A stretch of DNA of 23,415 nt from Actinomycetes bacterium (lineage in GTDB: Bacteria; Actinomycetota; Actinomycetes; Mycobacteriales; Mycobacteriaceae). The notes under the pieces are model-generated. The model had not been told where the DNA came from. It made no database searches and worked only from the letters and a program-made list of their open reading frames with translations. Of the stretch, positions 7,881 to 15,039 are shown one piece after another (the first letter of the stretch is position 1; each line of letters starts with the position of its first letter). A program made the translations under genes and the position numbers. The DNA lies in assembly GCA_023404955.1 (NCBI GenBank), contig JAEXZY010000032.1, forward strand, positions 1-23,415, in the 5' to 3' direction.

Positions 7881-8590
7881 TGACAATTGACGCGGACCGC
7901 CGCAACGAGATACTCGCGAAGTACCGCAGCACCTTCGATGCGCCGCCCGACCCCAACAACCCGCAGCTTCTGGCGATGCTCGACGGCTCTCGCGTCGTAG
8001 CCGCGGCGTTCAACTGGGACGACGACGTGGACCTAAAGGAACTCTTCGATCCGTCTCGATGCTCGGAGATGTACGAGGTAGCGCGCCGCCTCCACCGCGA
8101 TCTCCGGACGGCAATGGCCAACGACGCAGTGACCTACGCAGATGCGGATGGCAACCCTTTCGACCCGGAGGACGTGGACGAGGGGGCAGTCCTGGTGCAC
8201 TTCGTCGGCTCGCCGGACCTGTGCGTGGTGCGGCCCGACGCAGTGGATATGTTCGCGACCGTCTATCAAGCGGCTCGGCAGGTCGCGATTCGTACAGCGC
8301 CTCCGGCGCGGTGCCAAGTCCGCACCGCTGAGATATGCGACAAGGCCTGCGCGAACGGTCGATCGCTGGAGTTCTGGCCCTACCTGGCCGGGCGGATTCT
8401 GTTGATGATTCCCATCTGCGGCTCGTGCCGGAATAAGGCTTGCGAGACGGCTGAGACCAATTACACCTTCGCCGAGATCGCGGCCCGCGAGAGGTCGGCC
8501 GATCTGCCGGCCCCGGCCTGGGCGCGCGAGGCCCCGGCATGGCGCCGTTGGTGGGCGAAGGTGCGGCGCGTCGCCCGGCGACCGCGGTAG
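7880..8590 (+). CDS. Hypothetical protein with C-terminal cysteine cluster
   Basis: A 236-residue protein I do not recognise. The N-terminal 130 residues are acidic (WDDDVDLKELFDPSR; ADADGNPFDPEDVDEG). Between residues 145 and 188 there are six cysteines (145, 153, 157, 180, 183, 188), including ICDKAC and CGSC, which suggests a zinc-binding fold. The C-terminus is strongly basic and Trp/Arg-rich (AWRRWWAKVRRVARRPR), which fits nucleic-acid binding. It starts on the base where the winged-HTH gene ends, so it belongs to the same operon. Zinc-ribbon proteins of this size are common in the early regions of actinophages. Confidence 0.6.
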   Translation: MTIDADRRNEILAKYRSTFDAPPDPNNPQLLAMLDGSRVVAAAFNWDDDVDLKELFDPSRCSEMYEVARRLHRDLRTAMANDAVTYADADGNPFDPEDVDEGAVLVHFVGSPDLCVVRPDAVDMFATVYQAARQVAIRTAPPARCQVRTAEICDKACANGRSLEFWPYLAGRILLMIPICGSCRNKACETAETNYTFAEIAARERSADLPAPAWAREAPAWRRWWAKVRRVARRPR

Positions 8591-8682
8591 GACGCACAGT
8601 CCTCCACCCGAGGCGAACGAGGACGTGGTGCAGCGCGTTCGCCGCTACCTAAGCCTGCGAGGAACTTCGCCGCGCGCGAGAG

Positions 8683-8700
8683 TTGTGCACGCGCGCACAA
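8683..8700. promoter_or_regulatory. TTGTGC-N6-GCACAA dyad (possible operator)
   Basis: TTGTGC at 8683-8688 and GCACAA at 8695-8700 are perfect inverted arms around six bases. The dyad sits 14 bp before the SOS-like box, so the two may form one regulatory region. The cognate regulator is unknown. Confidence 0.35.
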
Positions 8701-8714
8701 GTTCGCTGCCTATA

Positions 8715-8730
8715 TCGAACACACGTGCGA
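8715..8730 (+). promoter_or_regulatory. SOS-like (LexA-type) box 2
   Basis: TCGAAC-ACAC-GTGCGA differs by one base in its right arm from the mycobacterial LexA consensus TCGAAC-N4-GTTCGA. It lies 46 bp upstream of the -35 of the structured RNA and in front of the replication cluster, a sensible place for damage-induced control. Confidence 0.4.
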
Positions 8731-8776
8731 GTGAATGCTCAACGGTGTTTCTCAGCCTGTTCTAAGGCGACTTTCG

Positions 8777-8806
8777 TTGCAACCGACAGCGGTAATGCCC
8801 TACTGT
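8777..8806 (+). promoter_or_regulatory. Promoter for the structured RNA
   Basis: TTGCAA at 8777-8782 and TACTGT at 8801-8806 are separated by 18 bp and resemble a housekeeping sigma promoter. The predicted start near 8813 falls just before the first hairpin of the RNA described below. Confidence 0.45.
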
Positions 8807-8812
8807 GATCGT

Positions 8813-8931
8813 TGCTGGCTCGCGCCGAAGGCGAGTTAGCGCCCGAATAGTTCGGGCCGTCTGATGAAGGCGCAGTGTCGAAGGTTGACCCCAGAGTCCT
8901 TTGAGGGGTGGCCCTCGGACTGCGCCTTTTT
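8813..8931 (+). ncRNA. Candidate structured small RNA / leader with three hairpins
   Basis: Three stems follow one another. CTCGC/GCGAG pairs at 8819-8823 with 8831-8835. GCCCGAA/TTCGGGC pairs at 8841-8847 with 8851-8857, closed by a TAG loop. A perfect 10-bp outer stem AAGGCGCAGT/ACTGCGCCTT joins 8867-8876 to 8919-8928 and is followed by a T-run. Inside the last stem, ACCCC/GGGGT (8888-8892, 8905-8909) competes with GAGGG/CCCTC (8903-8907, 8912-8916), and AGTCC at 8895-8899 can pair with GGACT of the outer stem. No reading frame with a Shine-Dalgarno lies inside. It is either a free small RNA or an attenuator for the gene at 8982. Confidence 0.5.
8867..8931 (+). terminator. Rho-independent-type terminator / attenuator
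   Basis: The perfect 10-bp stem (8867-8876 with 8919-8928) is directly followed by a T-run (8927-8931), an unusual arrangement in mycobacteria. The large loop contains alternative smaller hairpins. The next Shine-Dalgarno lies about 40 bp downstream. Confidence 0.5.
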
Positions 8932-8981
8932 GCATCTCCTCGGGTCTTCGTAATACGACCTCACCCATCAGGAGATTCGAG

Positions 8982-9482
8982 ATGAAGACTGCACCCGACA
9001 CCGCGACAACGATCGCCGACCTTGATCCGCTACAGAAAGAAAAAGCGGAACGCGAGGCCGACAGCATCGAGGCCCGCTGGAAGTTCGGCCACATCCTGCT
9101 GCGAAAGCGTGTCGGCAAGCAATTGCCCAATGGGATGCGCCAGGAAATCGCCGAACACTTCGGTCTAGAAGCGAGCGAGATCACGCGGCGAATGCAGCTC
9201 GCGAACAAGTTCGACTCGCGTGACGAACTTATGGCCGCGTGCACAAAGCATGGTGGGTCTTGGCGGCAGATTATCGCCAACGAGCTGATCACCTCCCGCC
9301 GATCCCGAGACATTGCTTGGAGCAATCGCGTAGGTCGAGTGGAGAAGGGCCTGGACGCCCTGATGCAGGAGGCCAATGGGTCCGACGACCGCCTCGAAGC
9401 CGTGAAGCGCATGATCTGCGAGAAAGCTCGCGCGCTCGGGTTGATTGTGACCGACGCCCAAGACGAGCCGGTGTCAGCGTGA
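8982..9482 (+). CDS. Hypothetical phage-type protein with HTH
   Basis: A 166-residue protein, highly charged and apparently all-helical. Residues about 52-75 (MRQEIAEHFGLEASEITRRMQLANKF) read as a helix-turn-helix. No membrane segments or cysteine clusters are present. The ATG at 8982 is chosen over the longer frame because AGGAG lies seven bases upstream and the longer frame would begin inside the terminator. The stop overlaps the GTG start of the next gene (GTGA). The context, between the structured RNA and the replication gene, suggests an early regulatory or replication accessory protein. I cannot name the family. Confidence 0.6.
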   Translation: MKTAPDTATTIADLDPLQKEKAEREADSIEARWKFGHILLRKRVGKQLPNGMRQEIAEHFGLEASEITRRMQLANKFDSRDELMAACTKHGGSWRQIIANELITSRRSRDIAWSNRVGRVEKGLDALMQEANGSDDRLEAVKRMICEKARALGLIVTDAQDEPVSA

Positions 9483-9838
9483 GCGAGCGTTGGCGGATCG
9501 GACCGACGAGCCTTAAGACCCTGCGCGGCATGATCATCGATCGGAACGACGCTTGGCGTGCCGACTCGGAGATGGCGCTTGTGATTGAGGCCGTGATCCG
9601 AAAAGGTACGAAAAACATCGATGAGGCAACGTTCGGCCGCGTGTACGAGTTTCTGCGATACGGACCTCGGGACGAGGAGGGAATCTGCCGACCGCTGGAT
9701 GGTTCGTATACGACCTACGGATTCGATGAGAAGCAGATGACGCGGGCGTGGCGGAGGTATCTCCTCCAGCATGGGTACCGCAAGAGGAAGCCAAAGGTGC
9801 AAGTCGCAGCAGCCGAATCGCCAGCGCCGCAGCCGTAA
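9479..9838 (+). CDS. Hypothetical 119-residue protein
   Basis: The protein starts at a GTG that overlaps the previous stop by four bases (GTGA), so it is translationally coupled. It begins VSERWRIGPTSLKTLRGM and is basic and helical. It contains a GTYTTYGFDEKQMTRAWRR-like stretch in its C-terminal half and a low-complexity Ala/Pro tail. No recognised domain is visible. Longer frames upstream run through the previous gene in another frame and are not used. It is probably an early accessory protein of the element, from its position before the wHTH and primase genes. Confidence 0.5.
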   Translation: MSERWRIGPTSLKTLRGMIIDRNDAWRADSEMALVIEAVIRKGTKNIDEATFGRVYEFLRYGPRDEEGICRPLDGSYTTYGFDEKQMTRAWRRYLLQHGYRKRKPKVQVAAAESPAPQP

Positions 9839-9879
9839 TCGTCGGCGCTAGTCTCCGGTATGGCGTAGGGTAGTAACCG

Positions 9880-9902
9880 GGACAACGCTGAAAGCGTTGT
9901 CC
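9880..9902. other. Perfect 10-bp hairpin with GAA triloop
   Basis: GGACAACGCT at 9880-9889 and AGCGTTGTCC at 9893-9902 pair without mismatch around GAA. No T-run follows, so it is not a standard terminator. It lies in the 174-bp gap before the wHTH gene at 10013. A weaker GCCCGC/GCGGGC stem (9977-9982, 9991-9996) sits just before that gene's Shine-Dalgarno. The role may be an operator, a processing site or a single-strand structure. Confidence 0.5.
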
Positions 9903-10012
9903 AAGAAGCAAATACGAGTGATCCTTGGCGGGCGCGCTCTTAGAACTGCACTGACGTGGTGCGGGGATAGGAGTGCGCCCGCTTTGCTCTGCGGGCCGAG
10001 CGAAGGAAGCTC

Positions 10013-10276
10013 ATGGATCCTGATGAAGTTCCGACCCTGAAGGGTCGCGAAGGTTTTCTGGCCTACTGCCATGAACTAGGCGCGGTCTGCATAACGCCTT
10101 GGCGAGTCAAGACGGCAGTCGAGAAGCGAGAGGTTGAACCGCACCAGCCGGGCCGCGCGCTGTGGTTCTCCCGCGCCGAGGTGCATCGCTGGCTGGACTC
10201 ACTGAAACAGCCTGTGCCACGCATGTATACCGGAGCAAACACCGGTCGCGAGCCGAAAAGCGATGCGGCGCAGTGA
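10013..10276 (+). CDS. Small winged-HTH DNA-binding protein
   Basis: An 87-residue protein. Its core reads like an excisionase/MerR-type winged helix: ITPWRVKTAVEKREVEPH, then a wing ending in ALWFSRAEVHRWLDSL, the usual C-terminal signature of helix-turn-helix domain 17 proteins. The tail is Pro/Arg-rich. The start is supported by AAGGA five bases upstream. It lies directly before the primase-helicase gene and is likely part of the same transcription unit. It may regulate replication or act as the recombination directionality factor; the protein at 7629 is the other candidate. Confidence 0.6.
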   Translation: MDPDEVPTLKGREGFLAYCHELGAVCITPWRVKTAVEKREVEPHQPGRALWFSRAEVHRWLDSLKQPVPRMYTGANTGREPKSDAAQ

Positions 10277-10290
10277 TAGATATGGCATCA

Positions 10291-10318
10291 CCCTCGGCAC
10301 TTTGGCGGGCACCGAGGG
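10291..10318. other. 7-bp inverted repeat before the primase gene
   Basis: CCCTCGG at 10291-10297 and CCGAGGG at 10312-10318 flank 14 bases. No T-run follows. It occupies the short gap between the wHTH and primase genes and could be an operator or an mRNA structure. Confidence 0.35.
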
Positions 10319-10358
10319 CGACGACACAACCAGAAGCGAACCATGATCGTGACGACAA

Positions 10359-10365
10359 CGGATAC
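10359..10365 (+). repeat. Single iteron copy in the leader of the primase gene
   Basis: CGGATAC here matches the repeat unit of the origin at 13061-13317. It lies 17 bases upstream of the chosen ATG, overlapping the region just before the Shine-Dalgarno. A Rep protein that binds these repeats could repress its own gene here. Confidence 0.35.
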
Positions 10366-10382
10366 GCAAGAGGCCTTTTCCT

Positions 10383-13022
10383 ATGGTAGCCGATACTCCA
10401 AGAGGTCGAAAAGCGCTAAGAGCAAGTAGTTCTCGCGTACCTGCGGTTGGCCATATGAACCCGATGCACTCGGCGATAACGAATAACGCTAGCAATGGTC
10501 AAGCAATTGGTTTCCGCGAGCTGCTGTTTGATGTTCTTGGCCGCCGACCGGACGAGTTCACGGGGCTTCTCTGGATCGCAGGCAGTGCGCCCGCAGCGGC
10601 CGTCCTGTTGCCAGATGATGCGAACGAACGCATCGCGCACCTGCCACCGGACGCAAATATCTACTTTGGCGTCAACCCCGTGGAAGGCCCGGCGCGTGAG
10701 CGTCAAGGACGGGGGACGAACGATGCGGTCACTCGACTCGCCGCGCTGCCTATCGACCTCGATGTTAAATGCGGTGGCTGCCCGAGCTTGAAAGTCGCAA
10801 CAGCGATCGTCGATGACCTGTCCGAGGTGCTGGGCACGCGACCCTCCGCGGTCACGAGCACCGGCGGGGGACTGCAGCCATATTGGCCGATCGCCTCGGG
10901 CGAGGTCGGCGGCGACGAACATGTTGGCGCGCTGTTGAAGCGGTGGGGTCGCCTGGTGCGTGCCGTTGCGATGAAGCACGGTGCTGCCGTCGACTCCGTC
11001 TTCGAGTTGGCGCGGGTGATGCGCGCCCCTGGCACCTACAACACGAAGCCTGCCTACGCGAAACGTCGGAAGAAGGGCGAACCTGGGGTACCCGTCACAT
11101 GCACTCGCGATCAGGGCCGACCGCTCACAGTGGCGGAGGTTGTTGTCCGCCTCGACGCCGCGGGCGTGCGCGAGGAGGACTCCGACCGAGGCAACACGAC
11201 GGACCGGGTGCTTCACGAGCCCGACCGCTGGGAAGCTGCGTACCGGTCTTCGCCCTACGTGACGAAGTGGCTGGAGTCGCTGCCCGAGGATCGGCCGAAG
11301 GATGTTGGGAGCGGTGGCCGGCACGCGTGGATGCTGAGCCAAGCCGTCCGATTTAACTGTGCACTAGCTCTCGGACAAATCTCCGACGACGACTACATCG
11401 CAGCGCAGGAAGCTGTTGAGTCCCGGTTGGTAGAGCTGCGCGCTGAGACTGGTGAGGCGGTGCCGTCGCTGGAGGTGTACGCCGGGTGGATCTACGGCAT
11501 GGAGAAGGCGTCTCGCAAGACTCTCGACCAACTGTGGGACGACTACACCGGTGAACGCAGCATCTGGCCGTCGCCGGAGGAACCGCGCCCATGTGCGCGA
11601 CGGGTAGCGCGTGAGGCGAGGCTCGACGGGAAGCCCCTGTGCTACTGGCGGGGCAGCTTCTACCGCTGGACAGGAACCCACTGGATTGCTCGCAGCACCG
11701 ATGTCCTTGAGGACCACCTCGGCCTGATGTTTGAGAACGCCACCTACTACGGCGCAGACGGCGAGCTGAAGCGATGGAAGCCGAACACCCGCAAAGTGAA
11801 CGACGTCATTAAGGGCGTCCGAGCGTTGACCCGAATACTGGGCGACGAGGGCGAGGAACGGGCTGCGCCGTCGTGGGTGGACGGTCGAGACGAGCCGGTC
11901 GTCGCATGCCGAAACGGGCTGGTCCGTCTCCGCGACGGGGCACTGCTACCGCACACCGCCGACTACTTCAACACGCTGGCCCTCCCGTTCGACTACGACC
12001 CCGCCGCACCGGTCTCGAAGCGGTGGCTGGAGTTCCTGGAGCAGGTGTTCAGCGGGGACGCCGAATCTGTGGAAGCTCTGCAACTGTGGTTCGGGTACGT
12101 CCTAAGCGGGCGCACCGACTTAGAGCAATGCATGTATCTGTTCGGGCCGGGCCGCTCCGGCAAGGGGACGATCAACCACGTCCTGCAGGCGTTGGTCGGC
12201 TTGCCGTTCTGCGCGGCGCTGTCGGGCAGCCAGTTCCGCGGAAGCACCTTCGCCTACGAGCCTCTGATGGGAAAGAGCCTCGGAGTGCTCTCGGACGAGC
12301 GCGTCAGCTTCGGCAAGGAACTCGTCGAGGCAATTCTGCGGATCACGGGCCGCGACCTGATTTCCGTCAACCGCAAGAACAAGGTCGGCGTCTCCGAGTA
12401 CATAGGCGCGAGGCTCATGTTCTTGAGCAACGTGACGCCGGTCTTTCCCGATGATGCTGGGGCTGTGAAGGCGAGAATCGTCGTCTTGCATACGCCTAAC
12501 CAATTCAACGGTGAGAACGGTAACGCCGAGCCCGACGGGGGGTTGAAGGATCGGCTCGTGCGCGACGAACTCGCGGGAATTCTGCAGTGGGCGTTGGAAG
12601 GCGCGCGAAAGCTCAACGGGAAAATTGCCCAACCCGCAGTCAGCGCGAAGTACGCCGACGCGATCGCTGAAAGTGGGAGCCCGGTAACGGTATTCCTCCG
12701 CGAGTTCTTCGAATTTGGCACCGACGACAAGAACGCCAGCGACGAACGCCGGTACTGGATCGTGAAGACGGATGCCTTTGCGCTGTGGAAGTACTGGTGC
12801 AGCATCAACGGCCACGAACCCGGAAGCGCCGACACCCTGAAGCGGAAGCTGATCGACACGATGCCGGCAGTGGCACCGCGCGTGGACTTTCAGTGGAAGG
12901 ACGTGAAGCGCGGCCCGAAAGGTGAGCAACGGCCCGCCTTTACCGGGCTGCGGTTGAACGAGGCGGGGAAGCGGATGCTTTCCGGTGCACTCGGCCGCGT
13001 CCACTGGAGGGCCGAGGAGTGA
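10383..13022 (+). CDS. P4-alpha-like primase-helicase (replication initiator)
   Basis: An 879-residue protein with two modules. The N-terminal half resembles an archaeo-eukaryotic-type primase: LPIDLDVK (metal-binding DLD) near residue 122 and STGGGLQPYWPI near 158. The C-terminal half is a D5/SF3 helicase: Walker A GPGRSGKGT near 588, Walker B LGVLSDER near 633, and sensor-type MFLSNVTP near 678. The C-terminal region after residue 800 could bind DNA. Motif II usually carries a histidine, which I do not see. The ATG at 10383 has a GAGG motif upstream; an internal ATG at 10455 also fits. The iteron origin follows directly, as with phage P4 alpha. It would initiate and unwind replication of the excised element. 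Confidence 0.85.
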   Translation: MVADTPRGRKALRASSSRVPAVGHMNPMHSAITNNASNGQAIGFRELLFDVLGRRPDEFTGLLWIAGSAPAAAVLLPDDANERIAHLPPDANIYFGVNPVEGPARERQGRGTNDAVTRLAALPIDLDVKCGGCPSLKVATAIVDDLSEVLGTRPSAVTSTGGGLQPYWPIASGEVGGDEHVGALLKRWGRLVRAVAMKHGAAVDSVFELARVMRAPGTYNTKPAYAKRRKKGEPGVPVTCTRDQGRPLTVAEVVVRLDAAGVREEDSDRGNTTDRVLHEPDRWEAAYRSSPYVTKWLESLPEDRPKDVGSGGRHAWMLSQAVRFNCALALGQISDDDYIAAQEAVESRLVELRAETGEAVPSLEVYAGWIYGMEKASRKTLDQLWDDYTGERSIWPSPEEPRPCARRVAREARLDGKPLCYWRGSFYRWTGTHWIARSTDVLEDHLGLMFENATYYGADGELKRWKPNTRKVNDVIKGVRALTRILGDEGEERAAPSWVDGRDEPVVACRNGLVRLRDGALLPHTADYFNTLALPFDYDPAAPVSKRWLEFLEQVFSGDAESVEALQLWFGYVLSGRTDLEQCMYLFGPGRSGKGTINHVLQALVGLPFCAALSGSQFRGSTFAYEPLMGKSLGVLSDERVSFGKELVEAILRITGRDLISVNRKNKVGVSEYIGARLMFLSNVTPVFPDDAGAVKARIVVLHTPNQFNGENGNAEPDGGLKDRLVRDELAGILQWALEGARKLNGKIAQPAVSAKYADAIAESGSPVTVFLREFFEFGTDDKNASDERRYWIVKTDAFALWKYWCSINGHEPGSADTLKRKLIDTMPAVAPRVDFQWKDVKRGPKGEQRPAFTGLRLNEAGKRMLSGALGRVHWRAEE

Positions 13023-13060
13023 CGGGTCGGGGAGAGCGTCGAGCGTTCGGTAGCCGGGGC

Positions 13061-13317
13061 GTATCCGAGTTCGACATGGCGGTATCCGAGGCGTATCCGG
13101 GTGAAAAGAGCTCTCTAGCAGCCGGTATCCGCGTATCCGTTCTTATCTTCTTGAAAGTAGTTATAGGAAAAGGGGGAGAGCCCGGCCCCGGCTTTTCTCT
13201 AGGAGGGTTTATGACCCCCGGATACCACGGATACGCGGATACGTGCAGGTCGGCTGGCATTTTTGCACGGATACCGGGTCGGATACGGGCGATTTTCTCG
13301 GATACGGGGTCGGATAC
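13061..13317. repeat. Iteron origin: two facing arrays of GTATCCG
   Basis: Five copies of GTATCCG start at 13061, 13082, 13093, 13125 and 13133. Seven inverted copies, CGGATAC, start at 13219, 13228, 13236, 13268, 13280, 13299 and 13311. Moving outward from the centre, spacings of 8, 32, 11-12 and 19-21 bp occur in the same order on both sides. The 79-bp centre contains an AT-rich patch (about 13140-13170), a natural melting site. The block lies directly after the primase-helicase gene, as expected of a P4-like ori. Confidence 0.7.
13176..13196 (+). terminator. Candidate terminator of the primase gene
   Basis: GAGAGCC at 13176-13182 pairs, with G-T wobbles, with GGCTTTT at 13190-13196 around CGGCCCC. 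The T-run is part of the stem, so this is a weak call. It sits in the centre of the iteron origin. Confidence 0.25.
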
Positions 13318-13373
13318 GCGCCCGCCGAGCGACCGCCGTAGGCGAAATCTCGCATCCGCACGGCTAGCTCGTT

Positions 13374-13386
13374 ACTGCATTGCAGT
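13374..13386. promoter_or_regulatory. ACTGCA-T-TGCAGT palindrome
   Basis: A perfect 6-bp dyad around one base, 33 bp before the start of the terminase-like gene. The position suits an operator. The binding protein is unknown. Confidence 0.3.
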
Positions 13387-13418
13387 TCGAAAACCCCAGT
13401 AGTGATTGGAGATAACTC

Positions 13419-14138
13419 ATGAGTGACCTCTCGAAAGTTCGACCCGTCGAAAGGTTGAGCGAGGAATGGTGGGCCGAACGCTCGCCCGAAGTCCAGGCGC
13501 GCCGGTGCACGGCCCACCGCAAAAACGGCGCACAGTGCGCGAAAGTCGCCATGGACGCGCAGCGAGTATGTGGCACGCACGGAGGCCGAGCGCCGCAGGC
13601 GAAACGCAAAGCGCGCCAGCGTATCGAAGAGGCGCAAGACCTCATGGCCCGCGAGCTTCTGAAGATGGCGGTTGACGACTCGATCACCGACGCAACAAAA
13701 CTCAACGCGATCAAGCACGCGCTCGCGATCGGCGGTTTGTCCGAGAAGACCTCGGTGGAAGTCGAAGTCGGTCTGAAGCCGTGGGAGGAAGTCTTGCAGG
13801 GCATTAGCTCGATTACTCGCGCGGAGAGTCGAGCTGCCCGCGGCCTCCCGGCGCCCACTGACGCGCCGAACGAACTCACCGCCCGCCCAGGTCGCCCGTA
13901 CGAGCACGAGCTGAACATCGTGGACGCCGAGGTCGAAGAGGCGCCCGTTCCCCCACCTAGCTCCACCGGAGGCCCACGAACGCCCGCCGATCCGCCTCCC
14001 GGTAGCCCGCCGCCGTTCGCAGACCCGCCGGCCATCTCCGGGCCGAGGCTCCAAACCGAAGAGGACGCCATGGCCGACATCGCCGCCGCTCGCCGCAATG
14101 CGCGGACTGTGCAGGTACGTCGAGTGCGCCGCCGATAG
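13419..14138 (+). CDS. HGGxAP zinc-binding phage protein, possible small terminase
   Basis: A 239-residue protein. Near its start is a CTAHRKNGAQC...RVCGTHGGRAPQAKRKARQR signature: three Cys and two His that probably bind zinc, followed by the HGGxAPQ box. That box recurs in actinophage proteins encoded near terminases. The middle is a basic helical region, and the C-terminus is a long Pro-rich linker ending in a basic tail (VQVRRVRRR). The start is supported by GGAG seven bases upstream. If it is a small terminase it would let the element direct its own packaging, as in PICI satellites, but its function is not shown by sequence alone. Confidence 0.5.
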   Translation: MSDLSKVRPVERLSEEWWAERSPEVQARRCTAHRKNGAQCAKVAMDAQRVCGTHGGRAPQAKRKARQRIEEAQDLMARELLKMAVDDSITDATKLNAIKHALAIGGLSEKTSVEVEVGLKPWEEVLQGISSITRAESRAARGLPAPTDAPNELTARPGRPYEHELNIVDAEVEEAPVPPPSSTGGPRTPADPPPGSPPPFADPPAISGPRLQTEEDAMADIAAARRNARTVQVRRVRRR

Positions 14139-14204
14139 TTTGCACGAAGAGAAATAGTCCCAGCTCAGAGGCGCAGACGCGGGTGGCTAGCTGGCGTACC
14201 GTTC

Positions 14205-14239
14205 CGGGGCGTAAGGCGGAACCGGTCGTTTCCGCCCCG
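14205..14239 (+). other. Two mutually exclusive 7-bp stems before a short gene
   Basis: CGGGGCG (14205-14211) can pair with CGCCCCG (14233-14239), or GGCGGAA (14215-14221) with TTCCGCC (14230-14236). The second arms overlap, so only one stem can form. The stems end two bases before the GAGAGGAG Shine-Dalgarno of the small gene at 14256, so the structure could control its translation. Confidence 0.4.
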
Positions 14240-14255
14240 ACGAGAGGAGCCGGTC

Positions 14256-14360
14256 TTGGTACCGACATTTTGGACGCAAGCGTTCCTGACAGCGCTGATC
14301 GCGGCCGCACGAATACTGCTGGCTTACAGATTGATTTATTCCGTCATCGAGTTCAGGTAG
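14256..14360 (+). CDS. 34-residue hydrophobic peptide
   Basis: A short frame starting at TTG (14256) with GAGAGGAG six bases upstream. It translates to a peptide with one membrane-spanning stretch (FLTALIAAARILLAYRLIY) and a basic C-terminus (VIEFR). Its TAG stop lies seven bases before the resolvase ATG, so it would be the first gene of the resolvase-integrase operon. It is too short for most gene callers. A small membrane peptide, possibly toxin-like or holin-like, is a guess. Confidence 0.4.
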   Translation: MVPTFWTQAFLTALIAAARILLAYRLIYSVIEFR

Positions 14361-14367
14361 GCGAAAC

Positions 14368-15039
14368 ATGTTCCACAACAACAAAAACAGTGGATTGTTC
14401 TTCGGGTACTCACGCGTCAGCACCGACGAGCAGGCCGAGAAGCGGAACGGGCTCGAAGCTCAGCGCGCCACTATCGCCGCGGAGGCGGAACGCCGAGGAT
14501 GGGCGGTCGAGCACTTCACCGACGTAGGCGTCACCGGCAAAATCATCGGCCCCTCGCTACGAGAAGTGCTGCAAATCTTGGCGAGCGGGCAAGGCGACGG
14601 TCTTGTCGTCGCAAAGCTTGATCGCCTCTCGCGTTCGATCATCAACGCCGCCAACATCATCGAGACGGCACAAGCGCAAGGTTGGTCCCTAGTCATTTTG
14701 GACATAGGTATCGACCTCAGAACGGCGACCGGTCGCGCCTTCGCCCACACGCTCATGGTCTTTGCCCAGTTGGAGCGCGAGCTGATCTCGGAGCGAACAA
14801 AAGCAGGCCTGGCGGCGAAGAAGGCGCGCGGCGAGCGGCTGGGACGGCCTCGGCTCGCCCCGGCGGGCATCGTGCGTCGGATCGTTCAGGCACGCGACGC
14901 GGGGGAGAGCTTCGCCAAGATCGCGACCGCGTTGGAGAGCGACGGCGTGTTGAGTCCAGCGGGCCTACCGAACTGGCAGCCGTCGACCGTGCGACGCATC
15001 TACGCGAGCGCCACAGCCGAACTCGGAGCGAGCGCATGA
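14368..15039 (+). CDS. Serine recombinase (resolvase/invertase family)
   Basis: A 223-residue small serine recombinase. YSRVSTDEQ places the nucleophilic serine at residue 18. Further family motifs are VAKLDRLSRS, which holds the conserved arginines, and AQLERELISERTKAGL, which forms the long E-helix. A Hin/resolvase-type C-terminal HTH (GESFAKIATALESDGV...WQPSTVRRIY) completes the protein. It would cut and rejoin DNA at a dimer site, probably resolving multimers or switching a segment of the element. Its stop overlaps the ATG of the next gene (ATGA), so it is in one operon with that gene and the integrase. Element B carries the C-terminal remnant of a relative in the same order before its integrase. 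Confidence 0.9.
   Translation: MFHNNKNSGLFFGYSRVSTDEQAEKRNGLEAQRATIAAEAERRGWAVEHFTDVGVTGKIIGPSLREVLQILASGQGDGLVVAKLDRLSRSIINAANIIETAQAQGWSLVILDIGIDLRTATGRAFAHTLMVFAQLERELISERTKAGLAAKKARGERLGRPRLAPAGIVRRIVQARDAGESFAKIATALESDGVLSPAGLPNWQPSTVRRIYASATAELGASA

Larger units (their letters stand above)
8591..8981. other. Regulatory gap of element A
   Basis: There is no protein gene in these 391 bases. They hold a TTGTGC/GCACAA dyad, an SOS-like box, a promoter at 8777-8806, and three consecutive hairpins, the last of which ends in a T-run. The next gene starts at 8982 with its own Shine-Dalgarno. Confidence 0.6.

Noticed and set aside
13061..13317. CRISPR array
   Set aside because: The repeats are only 7 bp, irregularly spaced and in opposing orientations next to a rep gene, so they are iterons.
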